From the NCBI RefSeq assembly GCF_042453785.1, contig NC_091665.1, forward strand, positions 27,514,501-27,578,500: a stretch of 64,000 bases of DNA. The letters run 5' to 3'. Every line of letters begins with the position of its first letter. The first letter of the stretch is position 1. Shown piece by piece: positions 20,401 to 31,395 of this stretch. The notes beneath the pieces were generated by a model. That model was not told the origin of the DNA and did not search any database. It worked only from the letters and a program-made list of their open reading frames with translations. The position numbers and the translations under genes were made by a program. This DNA comes from Malus domestica. Lineage: Eukaryota; Streptophyta; Magnoliopsida; Rosales; Rosaceae.

Positions 20401-21714
20401 TAGCCCAAGTTTGCCCCTATCTCTACTTGTGATAATGATTCTACTTCCACTGCCATACCGGAGATGATCGCCAGCTAAACGATCCATTTGCAATGAATCA
20501 CTCACGTCATCTAGAACAATGAGGACCTTTGTCCGACTGAGCCTTTCTTGAAAAGTTGACCCTACGGGCAAAGAAACTTCTCCCTTTAATATCTCCTTAA
20601 AAAGTGTTTTTTCCAAGTGATCTAGTCCACCTGCTTGTTCTGAGTTCTCCCTAACATTCTTAAGAAAACAAGAAGCTTCGAATTTAGAAGAGTGTCTGCG
20701 AAATACAGCCTCGGCAAGGGTGGTCTTGCCAATACCACCCATGCCCCAAATACCTACAGTGATGCAAGCGTCCGGTAAATGAATGCCTAACAGCGATTCA
20801 ATCTGCTCGATGCGGCTTTCAATTCCAACATAACCCTTTAAATCGCAGGATGATTCGCGACACATTTTGGCCCAAATATGATCGACAACCTTTTGAATTA
20901 GATCTGCCTCCGTCCTGGCATATAGATATATATGATTAGGTAGAAAAGCAATAGTTAGTGTTAAATACGCTTTACCAAATCTTAGCACAAATCAAATTGT
21001 CACAAGTTTAAAGAAAATTTATAATTTTACACAAGTTAAAGGATGAGTTAGTTACCCGGATTTGTTTGAATAATCAAACCCAGATAGATTGGCTGCAGTC
21101 GTCAAAGCATGCCTCCACTTGTGCACCTTGTCGATACAGTTATCGAAACGTTTTTCAAGTTGAGCAAATGCATCTGCATAACTCCCGTGTTGTTTTCGTA
21201 CATGAGATGGATTGATGTCGTAGAATACGGGTATAACCATCCGGCCTTTTCTGTTGTTGCATTTGAGTATATGCACAAGCTCATCCAAACACCATGTGGA
21301 AGAAGCATAGTTTTGTGAGAAAATGATCACCGAAATGGTGGATTTCTCGATTGCTTCTAGTAGGGCACTTCTGATTTCTTCTCCTCTCTGAAGTCTGTTA
21401 TCGATGTAGGTTTCAATTTTCTTCTGAAGTAAGGCAGCATGAAGATGGCTGGTAATACCAAGGCGGGTGTCCTCACCTCTGAAACTGATAAACACATCGT
21501 ACTTTTCTCGACGTGGTGGGTTATCAGCATCATCAACAACAGCAGTAGAATCAGCAGCAGAATCAGGTACAACAGAATCAGCTACATCGGAATCAGCCGC
21601 AGGAAGCGAAGAAGAAAATGATCTACAACACATGTACAACAGAGTCCCGATGGCGATGACGATGATGTTGAAAACTTGAATGAAGCCAATCAATTCCATC
21701 TCTGTATTAGGCAT
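17483..21714 (-). CDS. TIR-NBS-LRR (TNL) immune receptor with N-terminal membrane anchor
   Basis: Exons 21714-21056 (TIR), 20914-19810 (NB-ARC), 19506-19231 and 19138-17483 (LRR and C-terminal domain) join in phase with GT-AG sites to give 1,231 residues. The start is the first ATG in frame (MPNTEMELIGF); MEL at 21699 is an alternative. Residues about 6-30 are hydrophobic, then comes an acidic linker, then TIR (YDVFISFRGEDTR about 80). The Glu in CLDEL matches the NADase catalytic residue. NB-ARC shows the P-loop GMGGIGKTT, LIVLDDV, GSGSRIIITSRD, a variant GLPL box (GYVPLAL) and MHD (EMHDLL). About 12-14 LRRs follow, then a C-JID (post-LRR) domain beginning CPGKEIPNWFSYQ. TNLs sense pathogen effectors and signal through TIR NADase products and EDS1. 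No inactivating change is visible, so it is probably functional. Confidence 0.93.
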
Positions 21715-22305
21715 GTGCAAAATTGAAAATCTGGAGAGACAAGGATTAGTCACTTCCACATACTTAAAAAATATTTGATAATTGATAACGCTATACTAAC
21801 CAACGGTTTCACAAAGTTACAAACGCTTCAAGAAAAAGGGGGGGGTTGGAATTAGACCTCAGACTCTGTCCTAAGATGTAATTCATGTTTATGTAAGAAA
21901 CATAACGGGTGCAATTAACTGAACTGAGGTATTTTATGTACTCACCTAATTGACACGTGTTTTTTGTTTTAAAGCTCAAGAAAAATTAATGACATGTACA
22001 TAATATGATAGAAGAATAAAACATGTGTTAATTTGTCATTGGACAAAATTAAGAAGTGAGTACACAAATATTGTTCTAATATTTAAATTTTGCTTTCATA
22101 GTTTCCTAAATATGTTACAAAATGCATGTATAATGACTACATGTCCATTAGGAAGAAGAGGCAGTAGCAATATCCATTACCTTGAATTGGCTTTTGGCCA
22201 CATGCACAAAGTTTCAAAGGCTCGAAAATCAACGAGTGAGAGATGAACGAAAGTGGAAAATGGGAAACATAACACGCGCATATTTTATTTTAAAAAATGA
22301 AACTA
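21715..22305 (-). promoter_or_regulatory. upstream region of the TNL gene
   Basis: Parts of this region recur upstream of the TNL relics: about 21850-22010 aligns with 26095-26310 (GGAATTAGACCTCAGA, then GATGTAATT). It also matches the left edge of the window. It is conserved among paralogues, but no specific control site is recognised. Confidence 0.45.
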
Positions 22306-22651
22306 TAATTTAAAGAAAGAAATTCATATATTTGCAATCTTAATATGAACAACGTCATCTCAGCATGTAAAGGAAGACAATTGATCAAGATGCAAACAAA
22401 ACAAAGTGACATCCGGTGACAGGTCACCAGCGAAGGAATTAACAGCAGACATAACAAAAACTAATTAGCAAATTATATGGCAGCATAACACCTAAACTTA
22501 TGTAAAAAGAAAAAGAAAAAAAATACGCCTTTCTCTCAAAATATGCCTTTCTATCAAAAAAAAAAGAAAAGAAATGACAAAAAATACAGAAAGAGCCTTA
22601 AACAGAATCAATCAATAAACAATGACTAACCTCTGACAAGTTACCAATTTG
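22306..22651. repeat. duplicated intergenic block, copy A
   Basis: It is about 95% similar to 24924-25191 over words such as CAACGTCATCTCAGCATGTA and TGATCAAGATGCAAACAAAA. Copy A has extra A-rich insertions. The same block supplies the left boundary of the 5.08-kb tandem units. Confidence 0.75.
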
Positions 22652-22932
22652 ACAAGGGCTTGTTTGTTTTCTCCACCTTCAAAATAATATCCACAACATT
22701 TACTTTTTCGTATCATCAGCATCAGCAAGAGCAGCAGCGGATGAAAATCAAGAACAAGAAGATGCCATATCCACAACCTCTATTTTTCAGATCCAGCAAG
22801 TAGTAGTTGCAGAGAGTTTAATTGTGAATTAGAAGGAAAGAGAGAGAGACTGGTTCAGAATTAAGGAGGATCCAATAAAGTAAGAGAGAGAAAGAGTAGT
22901 TCGGAGGATCTATTGAAACAAAAAAGTCAGAC

Positions 22933-22968
<36 letters not shown>

Positions 22969-23719
22969 AGAGAAGGAGAGGAAGACTAGTTCAGAATTTA
23001 CTTAGAATTGGACTACATACATAAGCACAAAAATGGGAGAGGTTTTTCAATGTGACCAGTACACGAGGTGATACATCACGTATCATTATATAAATAATGA
23101 GATATGTATGCTAAAAAGTTAATAACTTCAAAAAATAAAATTTTCCACCATTTCTATTAAAACACATGATCTACCACTTGTGTTCTAATCGCAATAAAAA
23201 ATTTCTCTAAAAAGTGACACATGGATGCCACCCTCCCTTCATGTGCTTTGCGTACACGGTTTTGATTTTTTCCAATCACTTAGTTACTGACCAATTTTTT
23301 TGCAAGAAATTTCGAAGCACTTTCAATTGAGGATATTTTTATAATTTGAAAAGAAAAAAAAAAGTGAATTTCACATTACAAAATCATGGAGGGCTAAGTG
23401 TATAGTTTATCAATGGAGCTTGAATAGAATTTGATATTTGTCCTTCTTAGTACAAGTGACAAATTAACTCATTGAATTATTAATGAAAAGTTATTAAGAG
23501 TCTCAGACTCATTTAGTTTGATATCACCATAAGGTATTACACAATCATTAAAACTATTAATCTCACCACTATGTTATGATAAAAAACAAACTAAACATAT
23601 CTTAATAATTATTCATTAATAATTCAATGGGTTAGTTTGCCATCTCTACTTTTGAGGCTGTCGAGAGATCAACAGAGGGTCTAGTACTCCAGCTAAAATT
23701 ATGTAGCATGGCCCCAAGT
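22652..23719. repeat. intergenic DNA with (GA)n microsatellite at about 22937-22966
   Basis: An uninterrupted (GA)n run is followed by GA-rich degenerate sequence. The rest is AT-rich with no gene recognised. Confidence 0.6.
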
Positions 23720-24477
23720 AAAACCATCTCCAACCGAAGGGTCTAAAAGGCTACAGGGTCGAAAATAACCCGAAAATCGTCTCCAACCGAGGGTTAGACC
23801 AAAGGCTTGTGGGCCCCATGAGACAAAAAAGGCCAAAGGGCCAACCGGCTGGCCCAACCCAGCCAACCAACCCCGAGCCGGGCTGGATTTTTTATTATTA
23901 ATATTATTTATGTCGGATATAGCCGACAATATTGTTCTCTTTAGTGTCGGATATATCTAACAGTATTCTCCCTCTCTTTTTTTGGGCCAATTTTTTTTTT
24001 AAAAAAATTTAAAAATTCCCCCTTTTTTTCCTATAAATACCTAAGTCATTCATATACCAGTTCTCACATAATTTTCACCATTCCATACTATATCACTTCA
24101 TTCTATTTCAATTCTTCACATTCTATTTTCTTACCTCTTCCAATAATCTTTTCTTCAATTTTTTCAATAAACCACAAGAGTTGTTCTTCAAGATGGAAGA
24201 AACATCTTCCAAGTTTGAATAAATAGCATCAAGCATTGTTAAATTTAAGTTGTTGTAGTTTTTAAATTTAAATAATAAATTATGTTTGGTACTATAACCC
24301 TTTGGCCCTCAATTGGAGATGGCTTTTTGTCACTGGGCTATGTTTGGTCTATGGCCCTCTGGCCCCTCGGTTGGAGATGGTAAGAAATATGACATTGCAC
24401 TGTTCATTAAAATATTAATTTCTTAGAAGGCCAGAGGGCTAAAACGAGCCCTCCAGCCTTCAATTGGAGATGGCCTA
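23720..24477. mobile_element. MITE with CCATCTCCAACC-type inverted ends, possibly nested
   Basis: The left end reads AAAACCATCTCCAACCGAAG. Two possible right ends are present: CCTCGGTTGGAGATGGTAAG (about 24365-24384) and CTTCAATTGGAGATGGCCTA (about 24457-24476). The left motif also recurs internally near 23779. Two related elements or a nested pair are likely. The interior is rich in GGCCCTCTGG-type words and has no transposase. The 76-codon minus-strand frame across it is not a gene. Confidence 0.65.
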
Positions 24478-24923
24478 AGATAGTCATGATCCACCCATCT
24501 TTCTCTCTCTATCTATCTAGGCACTAAACTAAGCAAAAGACAGACGGAGGTAGAAATTGGGAAGCAAGCCAGGGAGGAGGGAGTAGACCCGCATAGACTA
24601 TATCAATTTGAGTTCAATAATTGTACTAGTTGACCTAATTTACACAAGGTTACAAAAGTTCTATATATGCTCTCGACAATCCAACGGAGATGTCAAATAA
24701 AAAAAAGGAGAAATGAAATTACTTGACTCAAGCACCTTACCTTCTCCTTTTAAAAAATTAATGTATTCACATATGAAGAAAGACAAAATAAGGGCACATC
24801 ACCATCAGTTCATAACTTTCATTAAAGCTGACAAGTCATAACTCACAAGTCATTCCTACGTGTTTTATACATAAATTTATTTTTTCCATTCAGATTCATC
24901 TCTGATCAGCAGACCATCCAATA
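24478..24923. other. intergenic DNA, nothing recognised
   Basis: AT-rich sequence without ORFs, repeats or recognisable gene fragments. Confidence 0.4.
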
Positions 24924-25191
24924 AAATTTAAAGAAAGATATTCATATATTTGCAATCTTAATATGAACAACGTCATCTCAGCATGTAAAGGAAGACAATT
25001 GATCAAGATGCAAACAAAACAAAGTGACATCCGGTGACAAGTCACCAGCGAAGAAATTAACAGCAAATACAATTAGCAAATTAAATGCCAGCATAACACC
25101 TAAACTTATTAATTAAAATGAAATGACTAAAAATACAAAACGAGCTACAGTATCAATAAACACTGACTAACCTCTGGTTAGTTACCAATTA
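24924..25191. repeat. duplicated intergenic block, copy B
   Basis: Paralogue of 22306-22651. Its 3' half, from GAAATTAACAGC at 25053, is the first segment of the 5.08-kb tandem repeat and recurs at 30129 and 35205. Confidence 0.75.
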
Positions 25192-25199
25192 ACAAGGAA

Positions 25200-25372
25200 G
25201 AAGGATTCTCTCTTTCTATTCTCTCTCCCCTTCCCTCCCCTTTCACTTGAATGGTTACGGTTAAATCACGTTAACATCTTATATTAATTTTTTTTATAAA
25301 AACAATAAGATAAAAAGTAATGTGTGAGAAGAATAAATGAAATGAGAATAGTAAAAGAGAGAATCATACTCT
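25200..25372. mobile_element. small MITE (unit 1, first copy)
   Basis: The ends are inverted: GGATTCTCTCTTT at the left and AAAGAGAGAATCATAC at the right. The 170-bp interior contains GGTTAAATCACGTTAACATC. A related element in opposite orientation lies at about 27545-27728. Copies recur in the other units at about 30276-30447 and 35352-35523. Confidence 0.55.
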
Positions 25373-25482
25373 ATATATGAGATTTCCACATGAGGTGCTT
25401 GTAAATGGTTAGCCGTGCGGTTTGTATCTATCAGCTGATGAAAGTTTATCAGCTTGCCACCCAAACCAACCAATTAGAAACC

Positions 25483-26320
25483 AGCAGAAATCAGCTACAT
25501 CAAAATCAGCAGCAGAAGACCAAGAAGAAAATGTTAATGGTCTGCAGCACATGTAAAAGAGAGTCCTTATGGCGATCACAATGATGTTGAAAACTTGAAT
25601 GAACCAATCAACTCCATCTCTCTATATGTTAGATCAGATAGAAGAAGGAGATTCCGAACTACAGTTGCAACTGAGACTAAATCAGAGCAACCATAGCAAT
25701 GTGATCTTGATAAGGACTAACCAGCACCCAACACGTTACCTTAGTATCTAGGTGACCCATTTGTTGCATTATTAGTTTAAGATATCAGAGTGACAATAGC
25801 GGATGTAATTGAAGATAAAACCATCTACAGCATTTGAATTTTTAGATCAACGAGCCCGAAACCTTGAAATAGAGAAAGCCCACCTCCAAAATGGTTTTGG
25901 TCGAGTCTGATTTTGAAAAGCAAGGTCCTTCCCATTCAGTAGACTTGATTTCAAGAGTCATCGACCCAATAAGAAGAGCAAAGTGATGGAAGAGAGATCA
26001 TGGGGAGCCTGGTATTGGCTGCTTTTTTTCCAAGCTGTTTTTTTTTTTTTTCTGTCGAAATGGTTTATATGGAATTTACACAAGCAATATTGGGAGGAGA
26101 GGGGAATTAGACCTCAGATTATGTCCTCAGATGTAATTAATGTATATGAAAGAAATACTGCGGATGCAATAACTGAACTGAGTACTGCCTTTGACGTTAA
26201 AAATCGCAACGAACAAGGTACTCCTGAGTATTTTACGTATTCACCCAATTTACCCGTGTTCTTTGTTTTTTAATGCCCAAGAAAAAATTAATAAGTTGTA
26301 CATTATATTTTAAAACAATA
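25483..26320 (-). pseudogene. TNL 5'-end relic, unit 1
   Basis: About 25483-25690 aligns with the N-terminal coding part and leader of the complete TNL (21570-21720). The start ATGGAGTTGATTGG is kept, but one base is missing just after it, which shifts the frame out of the membrane-anchor helix. About 26075-26320 aligns with the DNA upstream of the complete TNL (21840-22020). TIR, NB-ARC and LRR sequence is absent: to the left the relic abuts the duplicated intergenic block. A 96-codon plus-strand frame here aligns with the non-coding TNL upstream region and is not called. Confidence 0.7.
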
Positions 26321-27544
26321 GGAACATTTCAAAATTAAGGAGAAAAATTACACGTTGTGCTACAAGCTCAAGGAAAAGAGGAATGAAGAAAAAGCGAGAT
26401 GCCTACACAAAGAAATGAAGTACAAAAAATACATAACAAGTTCGATGGCTAAACTGCATTTTGATTCGGAAATAAACAATTTTCTCTCTAACATCCAAAA
26501 TTTCTTTCTCCAAGTCTTCAGATATTTGTTAATGTTGTTCTAAGATAGCACCAAATCATTTGGAAACTAACTCAAACTAACCTATAAGAAATTACCAAAT
26601 GAAATGCAAGAATGAAATAGAAAAGACACCAAGATTTAACAAGGTTCATCAATAATCAATGTAATTGGAGTACGTACTCAAAGTAGTAGGAGCTCAATGG
26701 TAATCCACTATCAATAATCAACAGTAATCCACTATCAATAAATGGGAGTGTATATAAAATGTTTGATAATATCACAACTCAAAATCCCAATACATTCAAT
26801 ATTTCTCACTTACCAAAGAAACAGATTAGGATATATAATGAATAATTTCATTTCTAGCAAAGCTCAAAGCTAATTTACAAAATACAACTTTGGCAGAGAA
26901 ATTACTAACCAAATGAGGGCAGCAGCTCTCTTCTTTTTCTCTGACAAATGGGGCAGTCGGCGGCCTTTCATTTCCTCTTTGCTGACTACTAAGGGCAGCA
27001 GCTGCTGCCATGTAAAAACCCTAGCCACATCACGTGGCTTTCACATGTGGGCTAAATAAAAGGCCTATTTAGTGGGCTGGTGAGATCAATCGAAGCCTAA
27101 TAGAATTCGGCCACAAATTCAACATTATGATAAGTCACTTGTCAGGAACGAAACATTGTTAATCATTCACCACCCAGAAGAGGACAAATAAACAACTTCA
27201 ACTCCGGCCAGCATAGAAGAGAAACATAGCAAGTGTTCATCTACAACAGTAATGAAGAGAAATGTTGTATTTGCACATTGTTATGAATTCGAATCTTATC
27301 GGTTCCCAATCTGACATTTAAAAAAAAAAATACATGGAAGAGAAACAAACAAAAGAAAAGCAATAACCACATGGCACCTGTGCCTATAACACACAAGCCA
27401 AAATATGAATACAAAGACAATAGTACTACCTCTTGGTGGTCCCCTTTCAGAAATAGGTCGCGGGCTTGTTCACCATTGATTTTCCACCTCTGTCTGTGTC
27501 AACTTTCACAAAAATATTAGTGTATTCTGAACATCAGTTTGAGG

Positions 27545-27728
27545 GAGTATGATTATCTCCTCTCTTATTCTCATTTTTTCCTTCATCTTCTCTCACACAT
27601 TATTTTTGTCTCATTATTTTTATAAAAAAATCAATATTAGATGTTGACGTGATTTAACTATGATCATTCAAATAGTAAGGGAGAGAAGGGGAGAGAGATT
27701 AGGAGGGAAAAGAATCATCATCCTAGTT
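27545..27728. mobile_element. small MITE (unit 1, second copy, inverted)
   Basis: It begins GAGTATGATTATCTCCTCTC and ends GGAAAAGAATCATCATCC. It is similar to 25200-25372 read on the other strand, including a GTTGACGTGATTTAAC core. It recurs in units 2 and 3. Confidence 0.5.
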
Positions 27729-28675
27729 TGAGTCATCCTAGGCCAAGAAACATATGTTGTGTAGACTAATTCTCGTAAAAATTGTTGATTCCATTTTGGT
27801 AAATTGGGTGCAAGGGGATATACTTACTTTTTTGCCCTCAAACATGTGTCGTGCATGTGACCGAGTTGGATGGAAATTGGATGAAAAATTGGCAACTCTA
27901 ACGTCAATGGGTAAATTAGCTAATTTTACAAGTTCATTTTGTGGGGAGGGGGGGGGGGTAACCAACTAAAATTAAAGTTCATGCAGGAAATTGATAGCTC
28001 CTTACAAGTTCAGGGGGGAATCGACAAATATCCCAAGTTTGAAATAGTGGAGAAGGCTAAAAAACGTGCTCGACAAGTAAGTCATTATTATTGATTTATC
28101 TTTTAATATTGTCTACGACTCTCCTACGGTCATGATTATTTATATATACGTATAACTTAATGTTCATTGTTTATATGTGTGAGAAGCATAATGATTTGCC
28201 AAAGAAACTTTTTGTTAATAATAACTTAGATGTGTAAAGAACACACAAACGTACACATATTTTAATTAATTTTTCCCAATAAAAATACTAATCAAGTTTG
28301 TAATTTTCTTTCCTTTTGTTGACATGTTTTCATTTTCTTGTAGGTTGGAGTGCATGGGTTGATTCAATCTTTTTGGTAACATTGACATCTCCTTTTGAAC
28401 ACAAAATTAAGGACAAACATAGTGCAAGCAGGATGTAAAAGCTTATAATGATATATGAAATCTTTTTTGGGGCATGAGACTGTTATTATGGGGATTAAAG
28501 TGTATTTGGATTGCTGGGTAGTAATTTGTACAATTCATTTAACTTATGCATATATGCTATATCATTAGGTAATCAATTTACTTTTATTTATTGCTGAAAC
28601 CTTAATTTATTTTTATTTTTTATAATAGGTGTTTTATACTTGTTTAGGGGTCTCTCTGGCAGTAGAAGAACTTAA

Positions 28676-29578
28676 GGGCGTGTTTATGCACCAGTAATCG
28701 GAATGAAAATAAGGAATCCGATTCCGATTACTGATAATTCTTATGTTTACTACAATTGAGAGGAATCAACAACATGTGGGACCACACGAAAAAATGGAAT
28801 TTAATTCCTGAAATTGGAGGAATTAGACTTCCTCCATGGGTGAGGTATTTGGATTCTTGGATGGTAAAGGAATTAGGAATGCACTTCTACTTTCCTATTA
28901 TGCCCTCTTATTCACAGATGCTTCAGCTTGGCGTTGGAGTTGGAGGAAAACAACTGGGAAGATGAACTTGGCTATTATGCCCTCTTATTCGACAGATGCT
29001 TCAGTGGGAACTGAGAAGATGAATTTGGCTAGTCAGCTTGGCGTTGGAGGAGGACAACAAGATGGCAATCGGAGTGCTCGAAGCGTTGCCTCCGCTAATG
29101 CACGCGCTCGTGAGGGCGGAGAGTGAGCGGACGCGCAACGACTCGGCATTAGTGCTCTATCACTTGACGCTGGTGGAGAGCAACCGAGTCAAACTCGTTA
29201 AGAAACACAACAAGGTGCTAACTCTGTTGGCTGGGTTCTTAAAATGTTAATTTTTTCAGTAGGGTGGGAATTGGGAAGATGAATTTGGCTAGGTTAAAAG
29301 CAAGAAGCCATGGCAGTGCCAAGGAGGTGGATGAGGCCATTTTAAAATAACTAATTTTTTTTTTAAAGATCAAGAGGGCATTTTAGTAATTATATTGATT
29401 TCTACTCCCATTCAGTTGAACTAATAAACAACTTATATGAACTCAATGTCATTCCTACTCCGATTCCAGAACATTTAAGTAAACAACTTCAACAAGAATA
29501 CAATTCCAACTCCTCCTCAATCAAATTCCACCTCAATCCAATTCCTCCTATTTTGATTACGGTTACGTAAATGAGCCA
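28676..29578. mobile_element. PIF/Harbinger-like non-autonomous element carrying a U-box/ARM fragment, unit 1
   Basis: The element is flanked by TAA at 28673-28675 and 29579-29581. The left end GGGCGTGTTTATGCACCAGT and the right end, reversed, GGCTCATTTACGTAACCGT, are imperfect inverted repeats, extended by AATTCC-rich inverted arms about 90-130 bp long. A 3-bp TAA duplication fits PIF/Harbinger. The interior (about 29030-29250) is GC-rich coding-like sequence unrelated to the AT-rich arms, so this resembles a Pack-type element. ATTATGCCCTCTTATTC is duplicated inside it (about 28898 and 28974). Confidence 0.6.
29038..29250 (+). pseudogene. captured U-box/ARM-repeat E3 ligase fragment, unit 1
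   Basis: The 70-codon frame reads [20 protein letters not shown] ... [20 protein letters not shown] ... SNRVKLVK, which I recognise as one ARM-repeat segment of plant U-box proteins of the PUB38/39/40 type. There is no U-box and no other ARM repeat. The first residue of the frame is not an ATG; an ATG occurs at codon 9 (NKMA). It is a gene fragment inside a transposon-like element. The frame is open in all three units. A function is not implied. Confidence 0.65.
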
Positions 29579-29789
29579 TAAGAGTTACAGAAAGGCATAT
29601 ATGGTGGAGTGTTTTTACTCTCAAGTGTTTTTAAATAAAAGTGTAAAACAAAATAATGAAAGTATTCTAAAATTTCAAAGGTCAAAAAGTAGGAATGGCA
29701 TATATAGAAGATCAAAGGCTGAAAAATCAATAAAGTATTAAAAATATATATAAAAAATGTGAAAGAAGTAATTAAGGGTATGTGAATAT

Positions 29790-30128
29790 CACAACCCAAA
29801 AACTTTTGCTCAGTCACTGTAAACATGCTCGCTCCTACCATTTTCCATAGGCCCACAGTTATCTTGGCTTCCCTTGGAAACTTTTTTCCATAAAAAATCC
29901 ATTCCATCACACATACCACATGATTCATGGTCAAGTTCAATAACTATGTATTAATAACTTACACTTTACACGCACACACATGAACAACTGTTCTTAAAAT
30001 TTGCAAATAAGGTGCAGCTATTCATACCAAAAAATAGTTAAAGAACACACAAATTACTTAATAAAATTCGAGAAATTCATCCTAGTGATTGAGACATTTG
30101 CTAAAACTTAGAACAAAAGAAGCTTCGA
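29790..30128 (-). pseudogene. URGT sugar-transporter relic, unit 1
   Basis: The minus strand from about 29945 reads [21 protein letters not shown] (first residues shown), matching exon 3 of the intact URGT gene ([20 protein letters not shown]). About 30075-30125 matches the end of exon 2 (TGATTGAGGCATTGGCAACA in the gene, TGATTGAGACATTTGCTAAA here). The intron between them is retained, so this is a DNA-level duplicate and not a retrocopy. The relic is cut at the unit junction. Confidence 0.75.
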
Positions 30129-30558
30129 GAAATTAACAGCAAATACAATTAGCAAATTAAATGCCAGCATAACACCTAAACTTATTAATTAAAATGAAAT
30201 GACTAAAAATACAAAACGAGCTACAGTATCAATAAACACTGACTAACCTCTGGTAAGTTACCAATTAACAAGGAAGAAGGATTCTCTCTTTCTATTCTCT
30301 CTCCCCTTCCCTCCCCTTTCACTTGAATGGTTACGGTTAAATCACGTTAACATCTTATATTAATTTTTTTTATTAAAACAATAAGATAAAAAGTAATGTG
30401 TGAGAAGAATAAATGAAATGAGAATAGGAAAAGAGAGAATCGTACTCTATATATGAGATTTCCACATGAGGTGCTTGTAAATGGTTAGCCGTGCGGTTTG
30501 TATCTATCAGCTGATGAAAGTTTATCAGCTTGCCACCCAAACCAACCAATTAGAAACC

Positions 30559-31395
30559 AGCAGAAATCAGCTACATCAAAATCAGCAGCAGAAGACCAAG
30601 AAGAAAATGTTAATGGTCTGCAGCACATGTAAAAGAGAGTCCTTATGGCGATCACAATGATGTTGAAAACTTGAATGAACCAATCAACTCCATCTCTCTA
30701 TATGTTAGATCAGATAGAAGAAGGAGATTCCGAACTACAGTTGCAACTGAGACTAAATCAGAGCAACCATAGCAATGTGATCTTGATAAGGACTAACCAG
30801 CACCCAACACGTTACCTTAGTATCTAGGTGACCCATTTGTTGCATTATTAGTTTAAGATATCAGAGTGACAATAGCGGATGTAATTGAAGATAAAACCAT
30901 CTACAGCATTTGAATTTTTAGATCAACGAGCCCGAAACCTTGAAATAGAGAAAGCCCACCTCCAAAATGGTTTTGGTCGAGTCTGATTTTGAAAAGCAAG
31001 GTCCTTCCCATTCAGTAGACTTGATTTCAAGAGTCATCGACCCAATAAGAAGAGCAAAGTGATGGAAGAGAGATCTTGGGGAGCCTGGTCGTGGCTGCTT
31101 TTTTTCCAAGCTGTTTTTTTTTTTTTCTGTCGAAATGGTTTATATGGAATTTACACAAGCAATATTGGGAGGAGAGGGGAATTAGACCTCAGATTATGTC
31201 CTCAGATGTAATTAATGTATATGAAAGAAATACTGCGGATGCAATAACTGAACTGAGTACTGCCTTTGACGTTAAAAATCGCAACGAACAAGGTACTCCT
31301 GAGTATTTTACGTATTCACCCAATTTACCCGTGTTCTTTGTTTTTTAATGCCCAAGAAAAAATTAATAAGTTGTACATTATATTTTAAAACAATA
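30559..31395 (-). pseudogene. TNL 5'-end relic, unit 2
   Basis: Near-identical to the unit 1 copy, with the same one-base loss after ATGGAGTTGATTGG. Differences include CTTGGGGAGCCTGGTCGTGG for CATGGGGAGCCTGGTATTGG around 31075-31095. Confidence 0.7.

Noticed and set aside
23699-23929. 76-codon minus-strand frame with GW/GP-rich residues
   Set aside because: It is entirely within a MITE; composition reflects GGCC-rich arms.
25983-26273. 96-codon plus-strand frame beginning MMEERSWGAWYW, conserved in all three tandem units
   Set aside because: The units are too young for conservation to mean anything, and the homologous DNA upstream of the complete TNL (about 21850-22010) is not open. I could not match the C-terminal part to a family, though it looks moderately protein-like.
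26826-27011. 61-codon minus-strand frame MAAAAALSSQQRGNE, repeated in units 2 and 3
   Set aside because: Recent duplication explains its persistence. There is no paralogue or domain, and the alanine run is from a GCAGCAGCTGCTGCC simple sequence.
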